64,000 nucleotides of DNA, taken from the NCBI GenBank assembly GCA_014871385.1, contig CM026421.1, positions 19,994,544-20,058,543 on the forward strand, read 5' to 3'. A program made the position numbers and the translations under genes. The stretch is from Ceratodon purpureus (taxonomy: Eukaryota; Streptophyta; Bryopsida; Pseudoditrichales; Ditrichaceae). A model generated the notes under the pieces. The model saw only the letters and a list, made by a program, of their open reading frames with translations, did no database searches and was not told the origin of the DNA. Positions 1-13,450 of this stretch are shown here, piece after piece (positions within the stretch are counted from its first letter, which is position 1; the number at the start of each line of letters is the position of its first letter).

Positions 1-3000
1 CGGACTTCATTGTCAATTTCTCACAAATGTGACCTTTTTGTTTAAGTCTCTCCCCTGCTACAGTTGGGTCATTGTACATAGCTGAATCTTTTGGATAACC
101 TTTCTGCAACCACATTCACAAATAATTCATAAGAAGATAAGCCTCACAATAGAAACAAATCACTTAATAAACTGTAATACTGCACAACTTTGACGGTTGT
201 AGGATAACAACAAAAGCAACGGTACTACTTTAAACTCTAAGTAAACCCAAAATATAATCGATAATATCCAATACTGAAACAACACTAGGCAGTTCAAATC
301 ATAAACAAAGTATCAACTAACACAGACAAGAGCACATAACACAAGACAGTGTTATTGAACCAATAAACTATCAATTCAGGGCCAAGGTGAAAGCACTAAG
401 GACGACAGAGGTGAATATAAAAACATCGACAAGGTTGTCAGAATCGCCACATACCAAAGCCAAGGAGTCGAAACTATCCTCTTTGATATTACGCTCCCTT
501 ATAACCACAGGAAACGTAGTCGAATCACTTTCGATTCGACAAAACATTCGCGTGTCTCTGAGTCTCATAAGAGCTCCATCCACCCGCATCTACTCACAAA
601 TAAAAGCAGCAACTATTATTCAAAGGTGCACCAGTACCAGAACTTCCTGAGAGCTCCCATGTATTATGTTTATGACTGAATAAATATTTCCCACGAAAAT
701 GCTATGCAAAAATGGAAAAAGCATAATAGATTTATGTGCTACTAGATAGGTGCGAGCTAAGAATATCTAAAAGGTGAACTAAGAATGAGATACACATTGT
801 GTAAAATCAGAGCAGGTAAAAAGAATTTCCACATCCCAACGTTTACGGCCATCGTACACGGCACCTAAACGAACTCAAAATTGAACAGAACTGAAAAAAT
901 CCCGTTCAAGTTCTCCAGGATCGAACTACGAGGATGAGACTTACCCAAAAGCGCAGCAAAAGAAACCAGCAACTAGGCATTACTCTCTGTGACAAATACC
1001 CACAACACTCAGTAAGGAAAACCAAATCTGAACCAAAAAAGGAAAAAAGACACACTCCATGCAACTCAAGAACCCTGCAGCGATCATAAAGAGGACAGGA
1101 TCGATTGCATACCACTTTGGCAGTCAAAAGAGATATCCCATTATCATCCAACTCGTCTTCATACAACACCACCTGTTTGAACTCCCACAATATAAGCAGA
1201 CGTAGATAACCAAAATGTCCAGATGTTAAACTCCAAGGTATATCAATCCACTGCGGCATGTATAAAGAGCCACGGCTTCTTCAGACCACCGTTAGCAAAT
1301 TTTCAACACGTCGCTTCAGGTAATGGAATATGTATTCATCAGATTCCAGCTACAATCATCCACATTTTCTAGAGCAAAGGCTGTATTCAAATAGATGTTA
1401 CGGCCCTTGTTAACAAGACCTACGGAGTTGATAATAAGCAGCAGGTCCTGCACAAGTTTAACCTGTTTGTAATACAACCTCACTCGAAACACACACTAGA
1501 CCTGCCGGCATTTACGGTATATGCAGAAAATTAATTATGAAATCAATCACAATACATGCAAGTCGTCAGATGTTAGGACGATATTAAGGACAAACAATGA
1601 CCATGATTACCTCGTCGTAAAACAAAATTGGATCCTTTGCTTGTAGCGCGGCCATGTCAATCCGTTCTTGGCTTTCCACCCACTCCAACGTGCCATCCAC
1701 GACGCCCTGATCATTCTAACCAAGCCCCGAATGGAAAAGATCTCAGGTCACAATAACATCCCTCGTTCTGGCAAGGTTTGTTTTGCATAATTAAGGCCTG
1801 CCCTTTCGGTGAAAGGCAAGAATAATCCATTCCACACCAACTATGCCCGATACAATTAAAAGACATAATGCTAAACGCTAACTGCCGAAGCGTCAGGTGG
1901 TGCAAGGTTGGGCACCACTGACACATAACAATCATAAGAATTTGACCACATAACTAAATGATAACAAAAGTCAAACCTCTTTGTTTTGAACACACTGGCT
2001 CCCAGCATATGGTGTTGTAAAAGTGTAGTCATAGTCCAGTATCACTTGTTCAACTGGCTTTCTGCTTCACAAAAAACAAAGATATGATCAGCAGAGCATT
2101 TCCTCGAAAGCTACGCTATTCTCATCATCTAAGACAAGCTTAAGGCAAGCTACTTCATATTGGTTACTTCCCTGCTGAAGTGCTTATGCCCACAGAGTAA
2201 TAACCACAACAACAATCCTGAATGCCTTACAGACAATCATTAAGCCAAAACGAATTTCGGCCACCACCTAAAAATCTCCTAACTCGCCTATAATCCCACC
2301 TTAACATATACACCAGCGAAACAGATCAACCAATTCGCAGGTGCAATAAAACGAGTTAACAAACCGTACATACGACTCTTCCACTTGGCAGCAGCAGGAA
2401 TCTGAACAGGAGGAAGGCTCTCCACCTTCCACCCTCGCAGAGCATCCAGAGCATTAAAATGGATCTTCAACCCAGTAGCCTCGTGCACAAGCTCCAGAAA
2501 ATTATCGCCAAATACCATCTGCGGCAAATGCATCGAACCCAACACTTTCTCCCACCTGCACCCCATCACCAACAACATCCCCATCACTCATCACCACATC
2601 CCAACCACGATCATCACATAGCCCACATCCCAACTAAGTCCCAAAAACCCACCACCAATTTCACTCCCCGAACAGCAATCCCCTAAAACCCAACAAAACC
2701 CACCATCTCCTCATTACATCACATCAAATGCCCTCTCCAAATTCAACATGTCATAACATCCTGAGCCACATCAATTTAAATTCACAACCCTAAACCCTCA
2801 TAAACCACCGAATCACTCCCACGAGCTGATCATCGAAAATTCTCGTCCAAATTCGACATCCAAACCCTAATCCAAAGTCTACCGATTCCGAATTCACGCT
2901 CATCCCTCTCCTCCTCAAAACCCAGCAAAAATCCTAGACGCAGGAAATTAAAATTCAATGAACAATCAATCCCACTGATGAGCAGGGAATCGGACGGAGT

Positions 3001-3220
3001 CGACTCACTTCTCCCGCGGGCCCATCTTCAGGATCGGCGCCTTGCGCGTCTGGATGCGCCATCCCCCAACGCTGATCCCACTGACGCCCTCCCCCCGAAT
3101 GAGCTCCGCGCCCGTCGCCTTGAGCGCCTTGCGCCTGCGCGACTCCTCGTCCTCTTGCGTCGTCACCTGCTCTAGCTCGTCCGCCATATCCCCGCACGCC
3201 GTGCAATTATCACACGCCAT
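1..3220 (-). CDS. TIP41: TIP41-like protein, 3' end beyond window
   Basis: TIP41-like proteins bind the PP2A-associated TAP42/TAP46 regulator and act in TOR signalling in the cytosol. I can trace eight exons with matching splice phases: 3009-3220, 2370-2555, 1977-2061, 1611-1706, 1113-1172, 945-986, 455-589 and 1-103. The conserved family blocks appear in order: MVFGDNFLELVHE, IHFNALDALRGWK, PPVQIPAAAKWKSR, VILDYDYTFTTPY, DPILFYDE, VVLYEDELDDNGISLLTAKV, RVMPSCWFLLLRFW and VDGALMRLRDTRM. At least 306 codons are present without a stop or frameshift, and the stop codon lies left of position 1. I chose the ATG at 3218-3220 because the frame is open from there; a second in-frame ATG (MADELEQ) follows 11 codons later and could be used instead. 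The exon 2 donor is GTACGG rather than the stronger-looking GTATGT four bases upstream, because only GTACGG keeps frame and family length. Telo-box-like repeats occur inside intron 1, not clearly in the promoter. Confidence 0.93.
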
Positions 3221-3367
3221 CGCTCAATCACTCGCTCAATCGCTCAATCGCTCAATTGCGATGATCGATGATCGATATCGCGCAGCTTCTCTTCTCTTCT
3301 CTTCTCTTGTCTTGTCTTGGAAATGGCTTCTTTGTAGGCAAATGCCATGTCATCTGTGTCACTTACT

Positions 3368-3445
3368 TCACCAAAAAGCTACCAAAAAGGACACAGCTTC
3401 ATCAAAAAGCTACCAAAAAAAGGCACAGCTTCACCAAAAAGTTAG
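3368..3445. repeat. Tandem repeat, about 31-bp unit
   Basis: Two and a half copies of a unit that reads roughly TTCA(C/T)CAAAAAGCTACCAAAA followed by GGCACAGC stand head to tail just upstream of the TIP41 start. Copies differ by one or two bases and by the A-run length. Confidence 0.7.
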
Positions 3446-4445
3446 TTTATCCAAAAATAGAAAAGGTAAAACTTCACAATAAAGCTACCGAATAATGGAA
3501 TGGGCCTACTATATCTACAGAATAAGAGAATTAAATGGAAATGGTATTAAATTTTAGCCAAAATGTATACCGTAGTATTATAGGAGATTTGTTGGAAAGT
3601 AATTCTATAAATAAGAAATGTGAAATTTATAAAATTATAATGATTGGGGAAAGAAAATTTTGGATAAATTCATTTTTGTGGTATTTTGTCATTTTTAAAC
3701 TGGAGGTGCGGGTATGTAAAGCAGGGATACATATTTTTAAACTATGAGAGCTCTCCATTTCTCTTGGAGCTCTCTGCGAATTACAAGGTAGTAAAGTTCT
3801 TTGGATCTCCAAAAATAGACACAGTAAGGTAACCACCACGTTTAGCGCGAATGGGCACACAAATTTCTAGTTTAAGCCATTAGTGGATATTTTTAGTGAT
3901 TTTTTTGCTGAAATTGAAAATCTAGAAGTTCATTTTTTGAGAGGTAATTCTTATTTTTTCCAAAACAAATTAAAAAAATATTTGTGCTCCACGTGAAGCA
4001 TACTATGGTGTTACGGTATGCTATAAGTATGTAATAACTTTATGATATCATTTTCATGGATATCAGTATGATATCACTTCAATATCTTTAGGGTATTATA
4101 GGATATCATAAAATGATGAAATGTAGTGTATGTATGTAAAAGTAGTAAAACATTTAGCAAGAGTAGCTAATATTTATAACAAACAGTTATAGGATCATTA
4201 CATTTATGTGACATATAGGGTAAAACTTTTGAAGCTTCTCTACTAGTTATGTAGCACATTTAGTAGGATTCAATTTATAAATTCACCTTGAGATTTGTGG
4301 AAAAATACCATGAGTTTTATTTATTGAGTTGTTGTTTTTTACTTCAAATAGTTGATGAGTATAGATGAGTTTGGTGGTTTTAGGGTATTTGTTGAGAAAG
4401 AATTTGGTAATAGAGTTATTTGTAAAGGCATCCGGTATTTGACTT

Positions 4446-4738
4446 AGATACCATGAGTTTTGCTTAAATATTGTATTATTTTTTTTTACTTCAAATAGTT
4501 GGAAGGCATGGAAGAACTTCGTGGTTTCACTATATTCGGTGTGTAAAAGCTTGGTGGTCTCTAAACTCAAGGAAAACTAGTTTTGCCGTCATTCCATCCT
4601 CGAAAACTAGTTTTCCTTGAGTTTAGAGACCACCAAGCTCTTACACAACGAATATAGTGAAACCATGAAGTTCTTCCATGCCTTCCAACTATTTGAAGTA
4701 AAAAAAATAATACAATAAAGCAAAAATTATGGTATCTT
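4446..4738. repeat. Foldback (hairpin) element
   Basis: The segment 4446-4585 and the segment 4602-4738 are near-perfect reverse complements separated by a loop of about 17 bases. The arms contain the same landmarks in mirror order: GATACCATGA, TACTTCAAATAGTTGGAAGG, TGGTTTCACTATATTCG and CCTTGAGTTTAGAGACCACC. The AT-rich stretch just left of the left arm (about 4,290-4,400) is a diverged direct copy of part of that arm. No coding capacity is believable. This fits a foldback or MITE-type element, or a source of hairpin RNA if it is transcribed. I found no convincing target-site duplication. Confidence 0.75.
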
Positions 4739-5705
4739 TTTAAAACATAAGGTGACTTTAAGGATAACTCTATTGTCTACACTTGAGAAAGACTAGTGTT
4801 GTTGTCATTCCATCCTTCATAACGAGTTTTTTGGTGTTTGGAGACTGCCAATTTTTTTTGGGCGGCATATGGAGAGACTACCACCCTCAACGAAATATAC
4901 TAAATGTTTTGAGTCAACCGAATACCGTATATTAATTGTTTTGAGTGTGCAAATAAGATTATGTTTTAAATGAAAGTCATGGTATTCAAATCAAATACCG
5001 GATGACATGTAATTTTGATGTCTACAAACAAATATATACAAGTGAAGCAGTCAAAAAACAAAAAAAAAAAAAAAAAAAAACGTTGTGAAAATCGGTCTTG
5101 AAACTGTTGGTGTTTTACACTGGAATTAATTTTCTTCTCAAATACATGTCAGTCCTCAACAGACTTGTAAAACTAATGCTGAGAGAACATTTCCAGTTTT
5201 GAAATGATTGCCACCTTTCCCCGAGTCACGCTCCTTCAAAATATCGTTCATTATACTTTCTAGAGTCTAAAAACTCTTCAGAGTGGAGTAAAGCTGTTCC
5301 AATCCCCACATTTCTATATCAATTCATGGTGACGTCTTTGCTTCCACAAGCGTAAAACTGGCCCTGCGCAGCTCCTCCGATAGTCATTAAACCCCAGAGG
5401 TACCAACACTGGTGTATATATGGACACAGCCAAACAAGGCGTGCTGTCATTGATCAATGGTGAAAAAACTGAACGAAAGTTCTACTAACCGTCAGTCCAC
5501 CATGCAGCGTCGTTTGAGACTTCAAGTTGAGGCATGTACGTTGAACTTCGCATGAAAAGCATCCTCTCGTCCCAGCTGTCTCGGGAATGTGCCAGCAGCA
5601 GTTTAGGTCGTCTCCTTAAAAGATGGACGTGACCTGATGCCCTGAACTGTTGCTACATCGAGGTAGCAACAAAGAATCTGAAAGGAGGTATTTGATCCGT
5701 CTAAC

Positions 5706-8700
5706 CTAGTTGAAAAAATACGGCGCTCTTAAAACCTCCTCAAGGTCTAAGTCACCTCTGGTGGGTACTTCGGGGAAAACGAGGTCAGGAAATCGCTCCT
5801 GAAAACTTTTTAGAAGCTGTTCCCCACATAAAACGAAAACCGTATTAGAATTCCAACCAACCAGCAAAATAAGACGATAGTAATTAAGAGAAAATTTACA
5901 ATATAACAATATCCTCAATGAGATGTACCCTTCGATAACGAATATTATAATATTACGAGCACAATTTACTTACATTTTCAAGAACTGGTTTACTATAAAG
6001 TTCAACAAACTTTTCACGTAGCAGAGTATTCATTTGTTCTATATCTCCTGCGTGTGTCCAATATGAATCATGTACACCTGCAGTTTCAATGAACAATGTA
6101 CAACGAACTTGTCAGGATGTAGACTTAACAGAGAAACAGGTAATATAGCTGAAAAGCTGTGAGCCGAATAAAAGTGCCGAAGTGCTTAATAATTCTCATA
6201 TAAAGCATATTCCAGTGTACAGCCAGGTATGTACCTGCAAAAGTAAGGCCAGCCTCTTGGCAAGCCAGGGCAGTCATCATCATGTGAGTACTATCAAGAG
6301 AATGTACGAAATTCGGAGGAAAGGCACTTTTCTGTCGCTGTACTAAAACAGGTTGATCGGCGTCCAGGTTTCTGAGAGCAAGAATTTGCAACGAAGTCTT
6401 AACCTGTTCAACATCCACAGCCAAAGATATTCAGAACACAAAACCCTGATGTATGACCACGTAAAACTCAAAGCTTTAGCACTGCAAATGCGTCCAGAAA
6501 ATGTGATTTATGTCATCTAGAATTTCAAAGAACCTTGAACTCTTCTCATACCAAATGTCTGCCAGGCTTGCGATAAGGCTGCACAACAGGAAGTCCAAGA
6601 GGAGTCGTCCATTTCACAGTTTCTCCATTTGAAGCAATAATCTGCACAGAACGGAAAATCAATTTAGTGGTGTGATGGCTCTCAATAAGAAATGAAAATC
6701 TAACTTGAAAATAATCACAACTATAGATAAAATCACGGCAAAATAGTACTCATGATTTGACAACTTCTGAACTACTAAATCCTGTTACGACCACATTATC
6801 TACATAAAATATAGTTATAACTATCAAAGCTATATACTCCAGTCCGACCTTTGCACAGTCTCCAAGCCAACTCATAATGCAACGGGCTTCTTTGAACATT
6901 TCTCCCAATGCGTTTAACGTTGTCTGCACCCACGAGAAAATAACAAACAGTTGAGAACCCAACTTACAGGTTATCGGAGCAAAAACTAGTCACTTAAGAA
7001 CTCAACTGCTAGAGTGCCTAGAGGCCAAGGACTCAACATGATATTCAATTGAAGCTCAACAATAATATCCAACTTCGACACAATACACAGCATCGATGCC
7101 CATTGACACACCTTAGCAGCATAACAGGCAGCCCTGTACATTTCTGTCTGCTCTTGAATAGTCCCACGCTCCTTTAATCTATTGAAAATTTGCATGCGAG
7201 CACCGACAAAGGTAACTCCATACACTGATGTCATAACTGTCTGCTTGACGAGCTTCCTATCAATCTGCACAGGTAGCATACGGAGAGGTCAGAACTGGGA
7301 GGAGGAAGCCATAGCTAAGAGAACAAGAGTCCAATCATCAATAACAGACCAGTAGAGCAGAGGAGACTAAATATGAACTGGCCGGTACATACTTCGGGGA
7401 GCAACATCTTTGCGTTCGCAGCATTGCGACTGGTTTTTGGATCTTTCAAGGCATCCTTCTCCATGATCTCACGAACCCTGTAAAAAGACAAATACACTTG
7501 AGGTTAAAGAAAAATGCTCCATTCAAAACAAAAATTCTTGGTGCTCATACAGTACCTGTCCAATTGACTATTGTTGAGTATGTATCTTGCTTCAAATGCA
7601 ACCTGACTACTTTATAATGGCACAACAAAGACCTTAAAAATCTAAGAATACCTAGCTGCTATGCCGGAGTAAACATCTGCTGGCTTATCACCGGCGATTA
7701 AATTTACGGATTCCGCTCCAATCTGCACAAAGTAGTATGAGTCAACAACTAACAAAAAGCAGCCATTTCTACTGCATTCAAAGGGAACAGAAATCAAGGA
7801 TCAAAAAATGTCTGGTACGATGCAAAAGCAGAACATAACTTGAAATAAGATCAATAAAGTATTCAGATACTCACCCTATCACGTCCTAATGCTGCATAAT
7901 GCTGTAAGCCATTACAAGAGCCGTCCTGTAACAAATGCAGCAAGTAAGCAACCTCAGATTTAAGATTGGAAACATACTTAAAAGATAAAACATTCACATA
8001 CTAAGAATCTTGTCGAATGTTTCGAGATCACTGCCCAAATAGAGCCCGGCAAAGTGCTTGTCGCATCTGGAATGAATAAAGCTAACTACTTTCGCAGAAG
8101 AAGACCAACCTGATGCACAGGTAAGTGCGAGATAAACGTCTCCGGGCTTCCAGAATTGATGGCATTCCGAATATCCAAACATGCTGCCAAGCACTGAAAA
8201 GGGTCTTCGGCTTCTAGCCACCATCGATCTCCTTCCAAAGGTCTCTCAGCAGAATCGAACACTTTTTCCATCATTTCGTCCACCCAAGCAACTCGTGCAT
8301 CGAATGACATCTTTCCTACTTTCCCACCATACAAATTTGCAAGATGGACTTTGAGCCATCGCAAACCAGAAGATCCCAATGGTCGACCCTCCGCAAACTG
8401 CAGTATACCTCGGCACATATCTGATCCCAAATGGTTCAGGTGCGGATGGATCGGATAAGCTCTCCCTCGAAAATCTAAATTATGTGGATAGAAAAAACCC
8501 TCTTCATCTTTTAACTTACGAGCTGCCTGTAGTAGTAAAAAAACCAGAATTATATCAGTTTCAAAAAACAAACGCTTCGCAGGTTCTAAAACCCAGAGGC
8601 CCTCAAATACTGCTAAGTGGTCAGTGATCATTCTCAACACCGATTATCATGGCAAATTGCATACGAAATGATCATTCCCAGCGTAAGAAAATAACATTGA

Positions 8701-11700
8701 CATTTGCATAGAAATTAGAATATTCTTATGTAACTTACCGCGAGCTTGAGTTCAGTGTCACAACGCATAGAGTGCCGTTCACTATTAATACGCTTTGCTG
8801 AAGCAGTATGCCGTCTCCAGTTCCGTAGTTCCTCGAAATCATCCGATTCAGGCTTATCTGGAAGTGGAACCTGAAATCGTGAAACACGCAACATAACCCA
8901 GTAAGACAGAGTCAAATGAGGTCCAAATTCGACCAAAGCAGTAACGTAGCTGGCGTTGTAAACCCGACAACCTCATGCGTGCAAAGTAAAATGCAGTTTA
9001 CTGCAACTTGATTTAGCCAAGACAGTGCGATAATACTTTATAACGAGGATGGTACTTCTGGCTAAAAAATCTCATAATCTTACATCATCTTGATCCACAA
9101 GATCTGCCAAACGCCCACCACCTGACCACATTTGCTCCAATACGTCCAGTACAACGTTGTTGATGTTCCATTGAGTTGAGCCCAATGCATCCAAAGCCTG
9201 AAATGAAGCAATACTGATTTAGAAACAGCCACAAAATTGTCATCACCGGCAAGGTCTCAGCTGAAACATATCTACTGGCAAGAATCACAGGAGCACTTGG
9301 TGGAAAAAGTTAACACCAGTAGAAAAAAGCTGGATGCAAGAGGGACCGAACGCAATAAGCACAGGAGGCACACCTGTACAATCTTAGACATATTTTGACG
9401 AGGAGTAGCAACGATTGTATCACGCAATTCCTTTGCACCATGTGTCCGCATGATGGTTGACTTCAGATGCAAATATCCACCGTCATAAAACCTGCAATTG
9501 AAAGCACTCCTTGAATACGTATAGACAATCCAGATAGCAAATCAAGATAGCTCTGCACTAATACGTTTGTACCACACTTTTATCATGAGAATATGTAAAA
9601 TATTTTTTCAAAATATACAAATAACTCCCAACAAGTTTTTAAAATCACCGAATAACAAGGAAAGACACCAGAGGGAATGTAAGTGTACCCATTCCATGCA
9701 CGTGGTTTCACCAACATTGGCATGTACGGCATCACCATATGTTGCACCTGAAATCAAAACTCAAGACATTAAAACACATCCTACCAAGAATATGCAATAC
9801 CCTAAAAAAATTGCAATAATAATAAACATAGAAAATGAATATCTGGGAAGGTAGATGAAAATACAACTATACGTTAAAAATCCACCACATCCAGGTGTGG
9901 AAGCGATATCACCCATCTGATTAATAATTAAACAGCTAGAAAAAGAGAGGACACATATACTCTGCTACTGAAAAGCCTGAGTGAACTCACCGACTTGTCC
10001 AAAGCACTCATGACGGCAGGGTCGCACTCAATAACACCGTATATTCTATTCAAACTGCAAACGATACACGAAAGATAAATGTATATTAAAATGAGTTTTT
10101 ATCATTTGATGACACTTAAGATAATAAACTTCAAAATCTAAATCTAAAAACAGGAATTAACAACCAGGAATCCTGACCAAGCGTGACGGTAGAAAATATG
10201 AAGGCATACAGCTTACTTGTTTTTGTTCTTGATAGGATAATTTCTCAATGTGTGCTTGAATGCCGGGCGCATTTCGGTCATATCTTGGGCAGTTTGGTCA
10301 GCAGGTGGACGCATAAAAGACGTTTCTAGCATGAGCTCAAGCAATCTACTCCCAACCTACAAACAAAAAGGCAGTGTTTCAGAATCTCTGGAAAGGATGA
10401 CCGGATGATGACGCTACTCAGCCTGGCACCCGATCAAAGAATCAGTACTTACCATCAACTGACTTAAAGTATTGGACCACAAACGATACCCATGTCGTGC
10501 AAAAACCTATTCCATCTGCCAAAAATATAATCAGATCCCGTACCTTGACTTGAATGGCAGGTCCCCAGGGCTCGTCACCATTGGCTTGCTGCACTAACTT
10601 TCCAACCAAGCGCAACTTTTGTTGTTTTACTAACTTCTTCACCTTCTCCTTAGTTAACTTCAACTTTAAATTAGCTTCTTGAATAGACTCAGCACTTAAG
10701 CCCAACAATTCATCAGTAGAATCTGTGTCAATGTCGTTAAGAGCAGCCACACCCGTCTTCTTCTTTCCCTTCTTTCCGCCTTTTTTCTTTGAGTGCAGAA
10801 GCTTATATATTCCGACCTGTCAAAGAAGGATCATACAGCATTCAGAACTCTCTTAACAGCCAGTAAACCATAAACATAAGTGACCCACAAAGTATCAAGA
10901 AGTAGAACTCAGAAAGAAAGAAAAAAGTTACTGCTGCATGCGAGCAGTAAGTAGCAACTTCACAAATCACATTCCACATCCCAAATTCGCGAAACTGCTA
11001 AGACATGCTAACATCAACTAAATCAAGCTAAAAGATTGTAGGAAGACCTCTTGCTCCACAGCTTCTCCAATTTGCAGAGCTGCATGAAGTACTTTTACAC
11101 ATCCGTGTTCCTGATCGCTCATCAGAAGACTCATTAGGCGATGCATGGTAATGACTGCTAGCATGTCAGCTGGAAGCTGTGCCATAAACGGGCCATAAAC
11201 AGCACGGTGTTCTCTAAAGTTGCGGTCATCGTAATCCTTTTGTTCTTGAGCAATAGCATCCCTGTAGAGATGAGAATTCACCCCATCACCGAACTAGGTC
11301 AGAATGACGATCGTTCAAAAACCACCGCATTTTCGATAATTCTAAACTAATCGCGTACAAGACCAGACAGAGTGTCCAAATTCTGCAGGCACGTAATTAG
11401 GTCAGGTGTAAAACCCATAGGAGAAGTAAGGTTCGGTGCGGTTCATTACCTCAAGGGCTCGAACCAGCCAAGAAGTAACGACCGAGTAGCAGGCAGGTTC
11501 GGGGCTAGGTTTTTCTTGCACATTTCCGCAACCAGCTCTTTGTACTCTGCCGCTGCTTGATGCCATGCTTCCGTTTCAATTTTGAACTGCCGCATGTGCA
11601 GTTCCTTCTGCTTTTGCCTAACCTTCCTACGCTCCTGAGCACGCCTCTTCGCTTCAGACACTTTATCAACATCCTCTAACGGAACCAGCACCTCAGGCTC

Positions 11701-12150
11701 ATACTCTTCCTCAACTTCATCCTCCACCACTACTTCCGCCGTACTCGCAAAAGCACGGCTATAATCTAAACCCGCTTTATCCCTACTCTTCAAACTAACG
11801 CCTCCAACCTCCTGCCCCGGCACCCCCTGCAGGAACAGCCACGGCAAATTCACGACGTTGTACAGAGCCGCGTCGAGCGTCTGATCCACACTCGATCCCC
11901 TGGAATCCGCCACCGATCGCACCAACCCCACCCTCCCCTCCTTCAACGGCCACCGCGCCTCTCCATTCACGTCCTTATCAACCGCCCTGTCCAGCGCAGC
12001 AGCCTGCCCCGCCGCAGCTGCCGACGACCCCGACGTCCATCGGAACCTGGAACTCTCCGACCAAAACGGCGACACATTCCCCTCAAATCCCAGCCCTCGC
12101 AGCTGCTCCCGCGGTTGTCTGGACAGCTGCCGCACCGCCGCCCTCCACAT
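5706..12150 (-). CDS. RPOT: Phage-type (T7-like) organellar RNA polymerase RPOT
   Basis: Single-subunit DNA-directed RNA polymerase that transcribes mitochondrial or plastid genes. Nineteen exons join in phase to 1,046 residues: 11450-12150, 11048-11261, 10544-10816, 10217-10356, 9991-10054, 9689-9747, 9374-9491, 9084-9197, 8739-8870, 8110-8526, 7875-7925, 7652-7722, 7393-7477, 7112-7264, 6849-6923, 6552-6641, 6235-6403, 5974-6077 and 5706-5816. Family blocks include [46 protein letters not shown] (D745, the T7 D537 position), [15 protein letters not shown] (K820 and Y828, the T7 K631 and Y639 positions) and [15 protein letters not shown] (D979, the T7 D812 position). The protein ends APYFFN, near the usual F-N-A/F-N terminus. 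The start at 12150 gives an Arg-rich, amphipathic presequence ([12 protein letters not shown]) typical of an organelle target. In-frame upstream ATGs exist at 12285 and 12390. All catalytic residues are present and no break is seen. Confidence 0.96.
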
Positions 12151-12174
12151 TCCGCAACCCCTTACACCACCACC

Positions 12175-12620
12175 ACAACTAATCCACTCCTCCCGCTCGC
12201 GCAATCCAGCAACCACACCAACATAAATTCCCCCTCTCCCCCTCCCTGTCCCTACTCCCCACTCGCAAACCCCAATCGCTGTCATAAACCCCCCATTCTC
12301 CCCCCTCAGCGGCTCAAATTGGAAACGGAAAAAACTGGCAAGGAGACGGCGATGGGGAGAGAGCGGCTGTGCTCCAGGAAGGGGACGCAATTGCGATCGG
12401 CGATGGCGGCAGCGCCTGCGAGTGCAGCCTCTCTCTCTCCCGGAGTGTCTTCTCCTGCAAGTGCAGCCTGCCTCTCTTCCAGGGCTTTGGCAACTATCGC
12501 CACTGCCAGTCCAATTAGGGTTTTAGGGGTTTGGGGAAGTGCTCCTCTTTTGTTCCTGTGTGTGTGAATGGGGTTCTAGCTTTCGTGTTTGCTGATGTGG
12601 CGGGGTGCTTTTGCCGACGT
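12175..12620 (-). promoter_or_regulatory. RPOT 5' region, left copy of an inverted duplication
   Basis: This 5' flank and leader of RPOT is the reverse complement, with scattered differences, of 15,475-15,880 upstream of MON1. Shared landmarks include CGCAATTGCGTCCCC, GACACTCCGGGAGAGAGAGA, ATGGGGGGTTTATGACAGCG and CACGTCGGCAAAAGC. A telo-box-like ATTAGGGTTTTAGGGG lies near 12,514. Promoter function is inferred from position. Confidence 0.75.
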
Positions 12621-13259
12621 GGATTCTGGGGAGCGGCGGTGGGCCTTGAACTACCTGAAGAATGAATGAATATTAATTGGCAGTCATCATGTCCAGAATT
12701 TTCCTTTTTTTTTTTCTTTTCTATTTTTTTTTCTTTTCTATTTTTTTTTCTTTTCTTTTTTTTGAGGCAAATGGTGAAATTCCATTGCAAGAACTAATTT
12801 ACTGAATGTTCTTTTTACACCAAAGTCACCAGATACTGTAACACCGTAAGAGGTTTGGAAAAACCATATTTCATTTTTTTGGAAAAACAAGGTTCATTTC
12901 TCATATTTTAATTTTTTTCAAAATAATGCACAAGAATGCTTTTTCAATTTTAAAAATCCACTAGAAGTAACCTTTGATGAATTAAAAATAAACAAATCTC
13001 TCATAATTTAATTTCTCATATTTTGTTTTTTCATCTATAAAGTTTCCATATTTTATTGTTCTCTTTTTCTATAATTATTTATAAACAAACATGCTATCAA
13101 CATATGGTAATATATTCATAGAAATTAGAGTGCTTGGAATTGTTGAATGGTGGATGAGGGTTCATGAGTGTCTGTTTAAAGCGGAAGTTTGTGCGCCCAT
13201 CTGCGCTCAACGTCAAAATTACCTCACTGTTACTATATTATGAGTCAAAAAAACTTAAC

Positions 13260-13450
13260 CACTCTTTTTTTCTTTTTTTTTTTGAAACACACGGATTACT
13301 TTTCGCAATGCGCTGCTAAGCAGACGAGTTGCTTTTCGCAACCTATCGCCGGGGTTATCCATCCGGTACAAGTGAGATTTTGTAGCCAATCGGAATCGAA
13401 CCACCAACCTCTGAACACCCCGGCAACAACCGAAGGTACCCTAGTCCATT
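13260..13450 (-). mobile_element. Possible tRNA-derived SINE
   Basis: On the minus strand, 13,402-13,392 reads GGTTCGATTCC, an exact match to the RNA polymerase III box B consensus (GGTTCGANTCC). About 110 bases downstream the strand ends in an A-rich tail (complement of the T-run at 13,262-13,283). That order, a box B in a GC-richer head then an A-rich tail, suits a SINE. No good box A and no target duplication could be seen, so a chance box B or a tRNA relic remains possible. Confidence 0.35.

Larger units (their letters stand above)
3221..5640. other. AT-rich intergenic gap between TIP41 and RPOT
   Basis: No gene is supported here. The stretch holds CTCAAT and TCTTC short tandem runs near 3,225-3,320, the tandem repeat at 3,368-3,445, very AT-rich sequence at 3,880-4,280, the foldback element listed separately at 4,446-4,738, and an A-homopolymer near 5,055-5,080. 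The part from about 5,200 to 5,640 is less AT-rich and probably contains the RPOT 3' untranslated region, but no end can be fixed. Confidence 0.6.
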
